Shown here: piece by piece, positions 33,196 to 44,000 of the stretch
Numbering within the stretch: position 1 is the stretch's first letter
Layout of the letters: every line of letters begins with the position of its first letter
Source of the DNA: Chiua virens
Taxonomy: Eukaryota; Basidiomycota; Agaricomycetes; Boletales; Boletaceae
DNA length: 64,000 bases
Direction: 5' to 3'
Assembly: GCA_019787685.1 (NCBI GenBank)
Contig: JAHNUO010000001.1
Span: 1,798,001-1,862,000 of the forward strand
The notes under the pieces: generated by a model
What the model saw: the letters and a program-made list of their open reading frames with translations, nothing else
What the model was told of the DNA's origin: nothing
Database searches by the model: none
Position numbers and translations under genes: made by a program

Positions 33196-34959
33196 AATGC
33201 GTGCCTCCAGACTATCTGTCCTATACGACTCCTGACCTCCCTCCCAAATCTCTCACACCTCAGCGTAAACACAGGAAGCTCCTCAAGGACGGCTCCTCCG
33301 AAGTCTGGCCAGAAGACATCGAGCGCATATTCGTTCAAGGCCCGCCCTCTTCCTTCCTTCTCTCTCCCCACACTTACCCTCCTTTCTAGGCCTTCGCGAG
33401 TACTGGGAGTCCCCATGGGCAACCTATTCCCGTGGTCGCAGCCGCTGGAGGAACCAGTTCCTCGTCGACTATCTCCAGAAGAACGGTGTCGACCGCTCAA
33501 AAAAACAGGTTGCAAGCCATATCCAAGTGTTGCGCAACATGTGGAAGGGCGAACCAGGTATATCTACCCCCCATCTCCCCTCCCCATTCTTATCTCCCCA
33601 CTCAGAATACCATCTCGTCGCGGGTGGCGAGGAGCTCTTCCTCGAAACAGCCCTTCTCCCCGTCAAGGCCGAGGATTCGCCTGACGCGCCTCTGCTCACC
33701 CCTGCCGGTCTCTTCGACGAACACTCCCCTGCATCCGATCGCTCAGCGGGTTCGGCACCTTCACCTTGTCCGACCCGGTCCATATGTTCCGGCTCTAGCC
33801 CCACCGCCGAACTCACTCATTCGCTCCTGCACAGCATTCGTCCGTCACGACCGGATGACGACTCACGTCGCATCCGCTTCCCTTCCCGCTTCCGATTCTC
33901 ATCGCTCGGATCCTCGCCGGCTCTCCCCTTTGTCATCCTATAGCTGGACGTCCGACTTTGCTCGGCCCCCGGCAACTCAATCCTGCCCGAACAACCTTAC
34001 ACCGCCATCGATCAGTCCTTCGACTTCTCGTCTCACTATTCTCCCGAGTCGTCTCATCAGCCCAGTCTCTCCGATTCTCCCCTCTTATTCACCGACTCTT
34101 CCCTCTTCTCTGCTGAGCCAACTCCCTGTCCCATCGGTTTCACAAACCTCTCCCTTTGGGCAGAGGGCATGCCCACCCTCTCGCTTCCCGTCGACGCCAT
34201 CGTATCATCCACACAGCAGTTCGCCCAGCCCTCCTCGGCTTTCGTCCTCCGAATCAAGCTCCATCTCCCTCCAATCGAGGTACCCTCGTTTCCAGCACTA
34301 CACGGCTTCCAGGGCTCTGTCACATGCACCCTCCGGCCTTCTGCCACCGTCAGGTGCTCGACTACCATTTTCGTACGCGGCCAGTGCACTTCCAGAGAGA
34401 GCAGCCTGTGCTCCTTGATGACTGCCGAGTCTTCCCGAAATGACCAGATGGAGAACGTCACACTCCTTTTCCCTGACTCACCCTTGACTCGCAGTCGGTG
34501 GCTCGATTCCAGTGAGTTCCTCGCTTAATCCAATTCTTGCCCTCCTCATGTTTGCCACGTGTCTATCATAGCCTCGCCGACTTGTATCGTGCAAAAAATC
34601 ATTGTCGACGAGCAACTTCTTGCAGTCATCTTTTATGAACTGGATAGAGGGCAGTGCGAATCCATGCCCTCTGCGAAACTCATCGGCATCCAAAAATACC
34701 ACGGTCGCCCCGAAAGGACGCCAAGCCCACAATCCGCCTATCACACCGACTCCCTTTTGCCCACCTATACCCATATGCCCGGGCAATGCATACCCCGTTC
34801 CAACCTCCCTCAGACGTCTCTATCATATGCTTTGTCAGCTATCAATGCGGATTCCTCCCTCTCAGGCACGCCTCCGTACTCGGCGGCGTTCATGATGCCT
34901 TCTTTGCTTTCATGACTCTCATGACCGTCCTCATTGCTTTGGACATTCACCGCCATTGA
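33196..34959 (+). CDS. TEA/ATTS-domain transcription factor (AbaA/Tec1/TEAD family)
   Basis: The TEA domain is clear: SLTPQRKHRKLLKDGSSEVW, PEDIERIFVQ, then after an intron GLREYWESPWATYSRGRSRW, RNQFLVDYLQKNGVDRSKKQ and VASHIQVLRNMWKGEP. The exon border inside VQ-GLREYW uses donor gcccgc (GC-AG, intron 33340-33389). A second intron is 33558-33605. The downstream half is Ser/Pro-rich and ends in a hydrophobic C-terminus (ASVLGGVHDAFFAFMTLMTV), possibly the co-activator-binding domain. The exact exons between 33850 and 34959 are uncertain. The N-terminus is also uncertain: ATG 33196 is one base out of frame with the TEA frame, so either an upstream exon or an extra base is needed. TEA factors control development and hyphal growth in fungi. 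Confidence 0.8.
33340..33389 (+). other. Predicted 50-nt GC-AG intron inside the TEA domain
   Basis: The exon ends ttcaag, the intron begins gcccgc and ends ctttctag. The join rebuilds the invariant Val-Gln-Gly-Leu-Arg-Glu-Tyr-Trp. No GT lies within reach that preserves this sequence. Confidence 0.6.
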
Positions 34960-35145
34960 ACGCTTGGTTTTACTTTGGATATTGTCTTTCTCGGAACGGT
35001 TGTCTCACATGTTTTCGTTCATTCGGCATACAATTTGTTCTTCGTTCTCATCCATACCGCCTTGTCTTTGTATCCCCCACTCCGGCATCAAGTACTGTAG
35101 ATATTCTGTAACGTCACTGTGGACCCATGGTACGTCTAATCACCG

Positions 35146-37956
35146 TTACGTCCTCATATAACTAGAGAGTCTACGGGCCGATTCTCGTATTCGAGAATCG
35201 TAGTGGCGTTGTTGTAGTTGCAACAGTTCGAAGAACGACGTTCCAAACGAATAGCACAGTTGTGGATCATCCACCTCGGCAAGATATACGCCATCTGCAT
35301 GCCGATCGTCGGTCGATAGTAACGTTTCAAGTTTGGGTTCCTTCATAACCAAACTCTCTACGAAATCTAGGGCCCGAAGCGCCACACCGGGTGGCCAATT
35401 CAATGAGGCGATTAGAAGGCGCTTAGCAAATGCCGCAGACCGCCAGGGCAAGGTCCTGCCCGCCGTTCGCGGGGAAAAAACCATTGTCAGCGCCCTAAAC
35501 AACATGTCCGCGATGCTCGGCTGATGTGTTTGACTTGTTCGAGACCCTGAAGTATGGCAAGGGTCATCAACCTGCAGCCGCTCACTGATCGGCAGGATGA
35601 CGGCGTAGAGATGGTTGACGAAATCGTTCAAGTCGATATTCAAGGCTTCGCCTGAAAACATTGACTTCAGAACGTGCTTCAACAATTGAAACCGTGAGAC
35701 AGCAGACCTTGTCCTGACAAAAGCTCGAACGCTGTGACAATACACAACAAGCGATGCTGTACATCAGCGTTCTGGTCCGTGCTACGTGATTCCCTGACGT
35801 CTGAGTCGATTTCGTCAGACACTCGCGTAATGAGAGTCTTCAGAACCTGTATCAGATCCCTGAAGAAGTCGACGTTGACGAGATGTGCATATTTGGCTAT
35901 ACCCCTCAGGGCAGCTGGCAAAAGCGGTGTTGGGTGTGGGTTCTTGAGTACTTGAAAGTACAAAACAAAAAGAAGTTTCAGGGTTTCCGTATGCTTTGGC
36001 CACACTCGTCAGGTAATTGAAGACGTACGGCTCTTCTCATCACTCACCGTCCTCGCCCGCTCTTCTTTGTCCACTTCCGCCTCTGCCTCACGTACCTCAC
36101 GTTCAATTTCCTTCTTTTCCTTGAGAGCTTTCCTTGCCTTCTTGCTCAAATAGGGCTGGTCGGACGATTTACCTTTGTTCCGGTAACTCGCCACTTTTCC
36201 TTTCCTGTGGGCGTCCGGCTTCTCTTCTTTGTCGACCCTGGAGTTAGAAGCTCGCACGCCCAGTTCGCTCTTGAGGCGCAAGTACAATAAACATGTGAGC
36301 ACCTCCGGATGCACCTTGAAATGCCTTTCTTTAACCATACGGTTCAACAACTGTACGGATTCCAGAGATGGTATCCCGGTAACATCGTTTCGGAAAATGC
36401 TGATCAATGTGTTCAAACACAGATCAGATGACTGCGAATTGGGCCAATCAGACGCTTCGAAATGAGGGATTAATTAGGAGTAAGTTACCTCATCCCATGA
36501 TTTCTTGCTTAGCCGGGCCACAATGCATGCCATAAGGTTGACACGGAAGTTGAAGTGTGTGGCATTTGTGGCAAGTGTGCACATGCATTTAAGGGCAACA
36601 TCGGCCAGGTCGCTTTTGGCTTTGCGCATGCTCAAAAACAGGGACATGAGGCGGCGCAAAGTAGTGCCTACCTTTGAGCTCGGCTTCCAGCGCGCGGAGA
36701 TAGGACTGGTACACGAGTACAAGGCCTTGCTCCCATTCGCGTGTTCGGGCTACCATCTGGCTGACCTTTTCGGCTTTTTCCTTGTCTGTCAATGGTCGTA
36801 TCCGATATCCAGGTATGATGTCCTTGAACACCGCGAGCTGGGAAAGGATGGCCAATTTGCGTATTGCAGGGTCATTTCTGATCGGTTCCGAATGCGACGG
36901 GGTCGTAATTGTCTTGAGCGAAAAGGTGTGCAACCGTCGGAGGAGACCTAGCTGTGATACTGCGTGAGACAAGATAACGGGGATTATCAAACGAGCGAAC
37001 GGACGCTGTTTTCTGGGTCGGCAATTATCTCTTGGCAAATGCTGGCTATCTGGTCTTTTGCACCCTGAATCCTAGCTTTGCGTGAAGTGTTTTTGATCAC
37101 GTCTACGACAGCGGGGCGGCCAAAACGAGCACCAGTCGCCACGCCCTCCACCGTCGACGGTATTGCTGTCGGCGATTGGGAGCGGACAGAATCCTCTGTG
37201 TCTTCAACGTCGTCGATAAGAGCCGGCGCTACGGTCACCTTCTGAGAGGCTTGTATGCGACCATCAGAAAGTTTGATTGGAAGACCGGGTATGTTTCGAC
37301 GTGTCTCTGGTTCGGAAATTTTGTGCAGTCGTCGTGGAACACGCTCATAGGGCATCTCTGTGTCAGAGTCCAGCTCGTCAGAAGACGGTGGCTGACCATC
37401 AGAATCTGGTTCATTGGAAAATAAATCATCTGATTGCATCTCTGCATCAGAATCCTCGATGTTTGTACTCCAAGAGTCCGAGTCTTCGTTGTGCGAATCG
37501 ACGGAAGGTAGATCATCGACTCTTTGCTTGCGGAGAGGTTTATGGAGTTGGTGGAGACGTTCAGTCTCCTTTTTACTCCTGGGTTGAACATCATGAGAGA
37601 CCGGCCTGTGATTGATGTGTGGTCAAAGGTACCTTGCTATGCCCTGGTGATCCAGCGCTGCGAGGAAGTTGACGGAGTCGCCAAACTCGTCCAACGATGC
37701 TTCATCGTCCCCGGAGAGATCGTCATCGGCAGCGGGGATTGAGATGTACTCTCTTTCGTACGCTCTTTCCTTTCCCTTTACTTTACTGCGGTCGGCATTT
37801 GGGGGAGCACGTTTGGATGACTGACCCAATGCTACCTTTTGCTTTTTCGCTGGACGCTGGTAATAAAGGTGAACCAGAGGCCTTGGATGCGCATAAACCT
37901 GTAGTTACCGTTCGCGCTGCTGGTGCTGCAGCTCTTTTCTTTGACTTGGGGCCCAT
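35146..37956 (-). CDS. noc3: Nucleolar complex protein 3 (NOC3)
   Basis: ATG 37956 opens MGPKSKKRAAAPAART. An intron with donor gtaact (after ART) joins RPAKKQKVALGQSSKRAPPN. An acidic region with DEFGDSVNFLAALDHQGIA is followed by DLFSNEPDSD. The core reads QLGLLRRLHTFSLKTITTPS, NDPAIRKLAILSQLAVFKDI, IPGYRIRPLTDKEKAEKVSQ and MVARTREWEQGLVLVYQSYL, a Noc3 hallmark. Then come CLLYLRLKSELGVRAS, LSKKARKALKEKKEIEREVR, EAEAEVDKEERA, TETLKLLFVLYFQVLKNPHP and TPLLPAALRGIAKYAHLVNV. The end is HYDSRIRESARRLSSYMRT. Noc3 moves pre-60S particles through the nucleolus and also takes part in replication licensing in yeast. About nine exons; no frame break was noticed. Divergent from APC5. Confidence 0.9.
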
Positions 37957-38062
37957 TTCACGTTCTTTTCGCTGTAGCTTTGGTGCCACAGTGATATTCG
38001 ATTGACGTGAAAAAGGAAGTTGTTTCCCATCTGCTGTAACACCCCTGTGCGCAACCATCATC

Positions 38063-40947
38063 ATGGTCCAGGGCTGGTACAGACCAGGCACTCCTCTTCC
38101 CGTTAATCATGTTCTTCGTCCGCACCACATCGATCTTGTTGCCATATTCCTACTAGTCTTCAAAGAGTTTCATAACAATCTTCCATCAGGCTTTCTCTTG
38201 TTCATATATCGCTTCTTGCTTTACGAAGTTGCCGAGGTGGGCGCGTTGTTCTCTGTTTTCCTTGATCATCTCACTCTATCAGGTCGTGCAACCGAGGACA
38301 CATCAAGAGATCATATCGACACTTCAAACAGCCCCGGACACCGACAACCCTAATGTCCGGAATCTCCTTTTGGCTCTCGAGGCAGTGGTAGGCTCAAATC
38401 ATCAACATCTTTCTATTATCCGACGCCAGCCTTCAATAGCCAAGCCAATTAACGAGTGCAGATCAATTGAGCAACTTTTTTCACAGTTCGTCGCGCATAT
38501 AGACCAAGTCCTACCAATGATTGAGTTACTTTCCAGGTAGCCCTGCCATATTTGTGGAAAAGGCAGACGACGAGGTACGTATGTACATGCCTCGAGCGTT
38601 CTTCTGTCTCACTGAGGCTCATCAATTACAAGCCTAATATTCTCGTAAGCATGTCCAACTCCTTCATCGCATCTTGTTCTCCAATGGGCCAACTAGGCGC
38701 GCCGCTCGATTTTTGGTTACTTTTGTCGTCGCTGTTTCGTAAGCTTCATCAAGCTCTCATTTTATGGCGTTATGCAGTTACAAAGGGACTACCAAAGTTG
38801 GTGTACTGGAGACAACCAGGCTGGTTATAGTCCTGTGGAGAAAGATCCTCTGACAAGCGACATCTGGATTTTCAAAACTAATTCTGACTTGAAGTCGTCA
38901 GCTCGCCCAGAACCATGGGAACTGTAAGCTTTCTTTCGGGCGAGCCGTCTTAGAGATATGCAGTCCTTACAACTTCCCAGTTGGGAAAAGGGCCTCTCGA
39001 CAGGCGACGATGTCATAGGCCCCGAAAATTTACGAAGGTACTTCGAACAACGCTTCCATGATCGCAACGATTCGTACGTTCCAGGTCATTTTTTGTCGTA
39101 TAACAGCCGTGATTTGATTTGTAGAGGAATACGACAATACGCACTTTTCAACCTCGTGCGCATGCATTATGTACGCAAAGAATATCCGGCAGCTCGCCAG
39201 GTCTGAGGTCTCACTAGGATTTATGCCCTAGTTAAAGGTGTTATTTCCAGCTTTTACAGGAGGCGATCACAGTCGCGCGTACTACTGGCGATCGCGTCAC
39301 GTTGCAGCACTGCATCAGGTCGGTTTGATTGATTGCGATCTTGTAGGTACTGATCACTTATGAACTCTGGACACAGCATGCTACATCGTTTGCCACCAGA
39401 TTTATCTACTAATGAGATGCCATTATTAAATGAAATCCAGCCAGACTTGCATCCATCCGAGGTGCTTTTTGATGTCGCAAAGCTCCTACAACCACAAAGC
39501 GTATGATCTATGCGCGATCAATGAAAGTATTGACCCATCAGCTGATCGATTTCCGTCGTTAGGGCCAGCCTTTGACGCTCTGCTTTGAGAAACTTGCGCA
39601 AGCCAATGGATTATTCGATCATTGGGTCGACCTCCGGAAAGCAGCTTCCTGCGAACTAGAGTTGCTTGGACAACATGCGATGCAGGCTGTTTATGGAACA
39701 CATTAGGTATGAATTAACAAGCATCGTTTTACTGGCATTTCTAGACAGGTTCGCAGGATGTCATGACCTTGCGGCAACGGAAGAGTCATTCATCCTCGCA
39801 TTCGCCACGGCCGGGGAAAACGACCCTAATCATCTCAATGTCGTGCTTAATCGAGCTTACAGGGTCAGTGAGTTTCGTGGGAATCCCGCATTGGACTTTA
39901 TCCTTTTCTCGACTAGGTAGCAAGGGCTGGATCGTATGAAATCGCTTTGGCGCAGCTCCTTCATCCGGAGACATGGCGGGGCCTTTCGCTCGATCGGTAT
40001 CAAGATTGGGCGACCATGATCTGGCATGTATTGGCTTTGAGGTGTAGTCGGAGGTGAGTGGGGGCCCTAATTTGCAATCGTTTAGCAAGATTGCCTCTTA
40101 TTTTATTTATACACAGGAGTCAGCGGAGGTTCTTCCGCGACTTCTTGCTGCCTCGCCAGCCGACATCCTCAACATTTGTTTCAAAGGAGTATTTCTTTGA
40201 TGACAGCATAGCGCAACTTCTTCCTATCAGCGGTGAATTACACCAGGTGATGCACGCCCGTGTACGTGGGAATTCTCAGGGTGTACAAGTGTTGCTCATT
40301 TGAATTTATTGACAGAGACGGGGACAAGCTGTGACAGCGATCCAACCACTGCTACAGTCGCTGTGGCATGCTGAATTTCAAGGTAGATTTCCGTTGTACA
40401 GAGTAGGGACCATCCTCCTCGCGGACATTGGATTGGAATTTGGCATGACCAAGCACTGCAAACGCTTGCTAGAGGGGATATTACCTCAAGTAAGGCACAA
40501 GTCTTTATCGCGGACAAATTTGACCATATGACAGGTTCTGACTGGTCACGAGTTGGAACATCGGGCATTTGCTTGCTACACGTTGGCGAGATGCATCATT
40601 GCCGCCTCAGACACGAAAGGTACGCGCATATTTGACTCCAGTGACAGCGTTGCTGAAGTATTTGTCGGCACATAGAAGCGGGACTTCGGGATGCTTTACC
40701 TCATCTTCTCATGGCAGAAGCAGATTACTCGCAACTGTCTATGTTTGAAGCGACGTCGGATGTTCAGTGGCTGCTGAGGGTGGTGTTCCACAACCTCGGA
40801 ATGAAAGCCGATGAAGAAGCTGTCTTGGAGCGATATGCCACCTCTGTCTCGGCGATGCGAACCTCTGAGGAATGCACTGTGGATGAAGAGGCACAGCAGG
40901 TGTGGGATGTCGTCACGGACGTCGGGTTGTCTTTGGCAGCGAGGTAG
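38063..40947 (+). CDS. apc5: Anaphase-promoting complex subunit 5 (APC5)
   Basis: ATG 38063 gives MVQGWYRPGTPLPVNHVLRP. The APC5-specific segment reads SPAIFVEKADDE, then PNIL (a 12-nt exon, 38633-38644), then ARRSIFGYFCRRCFVSFIKL and SFYGVMQLQRDYQSWCTGDN. TPR-like repeats follow: RYFEQRFHDRNDS, ALFNLVRMHYVRKEYPAARQ, LLQEAITVARTTGDRV, LAQANGLFDHWVDLRKAASC, GRFPLYRVGTILLADIGLEF and VLTGHELEHRAFACYTLARC. Stop at 40945-40947 after DVGLSLAAR. APC5 is a scaffold TPR subunit of the APC/C ubiquitin ligase that drives mitotic exit. The gene has many short exons. The join near 38535-38545 (IELLS to SPAIFV) is unclear; one extra G in ccaggtagcc would explain it. Confidence 0.85.
38633..38644 (+). other. 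12-nt microexon of the APC5 gene
   Basis: Twelve bases (cctaatattctc) lie between acceptor ttacaag and donor gtaagc. They encode Pro-Asn-Ile-Leu and link KADDE to ARRSIFGYF in frame. Confidence 0.7.
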
Positions 40948-41070
40948 AGGGTCACGTGCTGTTTATTTCGATTACATAATTATGCGCGTAGGGTTATCGA
41001 GAACTTCGAGTGTTAGTGTGAGGGGTTGTGTTCTCTTCACTTTCAACAAACAAACAAGTCTCTTGAGGGC

Positions 41071-44000
41071 ATGGACGGGCCCCCTCCCCAGGAAGAAGAC
41101 TTCTCGTCACTGCCAATATCTGAAAGGCTCGCCCACAAGAACTGGAAAGCCCGTGTAAATGGCTATGAGTCACTCGTCAAGACTTTCCAAACAACCGCGT
41201 CCGATTCTGACCCAGCATTCAAGCCATACATATCCAATCCAGATCTTCTCAAGAAGATAGCGACAGATTCGAATGCAGTGGCGCAAGAGAAGGGCGTAGA
41301 GTGTCTCGTAGCGTTGGTCAAGTTTGCAGGCGAGACTGCTGCCAAAACCAGAGACGCGGTCGTTCCTGCCTTGGTTGACAAGTGTCTTGGTTCTGCCAGG
41401 GCAGGGACAAAGAATCAAACGATAGAACTCATTTTGCAATATGTCGAGGTCGAGAACTCTGGTGCAGGGGTGGTGGTGCGTGTCATCGGTCCCCGGTCAG
41501 TCATCTTTGAATGATGGTTCTGATCATGTTCACCTCTTGGCAGACCGATATTATCCCGGGTCTCGCGGCGAAGCAACCAAAGACGGTTGCGGCCAGTGTT
41601 TTTGCGCTCAAGGAGGTACTTCGGTAAGTGGTTGACAGATGTCATCGCCCCTTGAGTCGACAACTCAACGATCTACAGGACGTTTGGGACGCAGGTGACA
41701 CCGCCCGCTCAGGTCCTCAAGGCGTTACCCAAGATTTTCGCTCATGCGGACAAGAATGTGCGTGCTGAAGGCACACAACTCACGCATACTTTATATCAAT
41801 ACATCGGACCGGCGATAGAGCCATGGCTAACTGAGCTCAAGCCCGTGCAGGTGAAGGAGCTACAGGAAGCGTTTGGGGGCATGGAGAAAGAGGGGAAAGG
41901 GAAGGGGACACTCAAAGCGGAGCGATCAACAAGGGAACAGCAGCGGGAGGCCGAGGCCAGTGTAGACGTTGGCATTGAAGGGGATGCCAAGAGTACTGGA
42001 ACACCAGAAGGTAAGTGATCTCGGCCTGCTCTCGGCTGACGGTTTATGTTGCCTCGGTAGAATTAGATCTTCCTGATCCACGCAGCTTAGCGGAGCCTGT
42101 CGACATTGTGGCCAAGTTCCCATCCAATATGCAAGCGAATCTCACGTCCTCAAAATGGAAAGAGCGTAAAGAAGTCCTGGATGATCTACTTACGCTGGTC
42201 AATGCGACTCCCCGGATCCTGGATGCGCCCGAGCTGGCGGAGCTCGCAAAGTCTCTTGCCACTTGCATTCAAAAAGACGCAAACATTAATTGTGTCATGA
42301 CGGCCGCCAATGTCATAGAAAGACTTGCCAAGGGAATAATGACACCGTTTGGAAGACTTAGGGAAGCGATAGTTCCTCCAATGTTAGAGCGTTTGAAGGA
42401 GAGAAAGGCCAATGTTACTGATGCAATAGGAGCTGCTCTAGATGCTGTTTTCACGACCGTGAGTATCCCAAGCATCATTTGGCTATCATCTTCATAATCG
42501 TAAATTTGCAGACATCGCTGCCAGATATAATACCTGACTTGCTCCCAGCACTGGGAAACAAGAATCCCCAAGTCAAGGAAGGAACACTGAAATTCCTCGC
42601 GCGCTGTCTTGCAACTTCGACGGTCCCAGTCCAACCGGGGCAAATCAAAGCACTTACAGATCCGCTTGCTGTCCTCCTCGAAGATAGTTTTGAAGGTGCT
42701 CGCAATGAAGCCGCGGCATGCTTGGGGACTTTAATGAAGATGGTTGGGGAACGGCCACTCAACGCTCTCATGGATGGGTTGGTGGATGTACGGAAGGCGA
42801 AAGTCAAAGAGGCTTATGAAAAGGCCACTGTGAAATGCAAGGCAGGGTCAGGAGGGCCTTCGAAACCGCCGCCGGCTGCCAAAGAACCTCCTAAGAAGAA
42901 GCCTCCTTTAAAGGCTCCGGCTCCAGCTGCCGAGGATATACTCCTACAAGATGAACCCCCAAAGAAACCTGCAGGGAAGCCACCTTCGAGACTTTTGGTT
43001 CGTGTCTTCCGCGTGGGAAACACTGGAAGCTAATGTGGTCTTGTATCTCAGGGAAAGAAAGGACCAGCAGCTAATGGTGACGCGTCTGCTGACGGGGCCG
43101 CCAAGCATAGCGCTCCCGCAGCCGCCACACCAGCGGCGAAGAAAGTGGCTCCCCCTGCTGCTGCCAAAGGTGGTAGGCCACCACCACCGGCTCCACCAGG
43201 TGCTCTTGATACGTTCAAATATAAACACACTCCGGAGGATGCGGAAGCTCTTGCTGCTGACCTGATACCCGGGTCCATAATGGAGGGGCTTGGAGATGCC
43301 AATTGGAAGACTAGGCTTGCCGCATGCGAAGAGATGGCTACTTGGCTTGATGGAGTGGTGCAAGACGTAGATGCGGAGGTCGTCGTGAGAGCAATTGCGA
43401 AAAAAGGGTGGAGTGAAAAGAATTTCCAAGTACATTCCTTCGTTCCCAGATTTCATAACGCACTGATAATTGTATCGTGCAGGTTTCAGCCAAGTTATTT
43501 GGTGTCCTAATCACCCTTGCCGAACACTGTCCATCTTTTGGAAAGTCTTGTGTGGCGCTCTCAACCGGGCATTTGAGTGAAAAGCTTGGGGATGCCAAGT
43601 TGAAGAAGCCTGCAGGAGACGCACTCATAATTTTCGCGGAAAAAACTTCCTTGCAGTTTGTGCTCAATCAAGGTATGATATGCTATCTGTTCGACGAGAC
43701 TACCGAGTACTCAGAGAAGTTGATGTAGCTTACGAACCGCTCGGCAAACAGAAAGCTCCCAAAGTTCTGGCAGATGCGTTGACTTGGGTTGATACAGCGA
43801 TTCTCGAGTTTGGAATTGCTGGGCTGCCCCTTCGCAATTTAATCGAATTTCTTAAAACGGCCTTGAAGAACTCCAATGCCGCTGTACGTACCAGCGCAAC
43901 AAAGACCCTCGTCACTGTAAAACTCTTTGCAGGAGCAGGTACGTCTTCGGTAATCTACCACAATATTAACCAACCTTACCTCGATTATACGCAGGAATCA

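Noticed and set aside
33432..34418. 328-codon open frame across the TEA gene
   Set aside because: It lies in a different frame from the TEA domain and is a Ser/Pro shadow caused by the biased composition of the real coding sequence.
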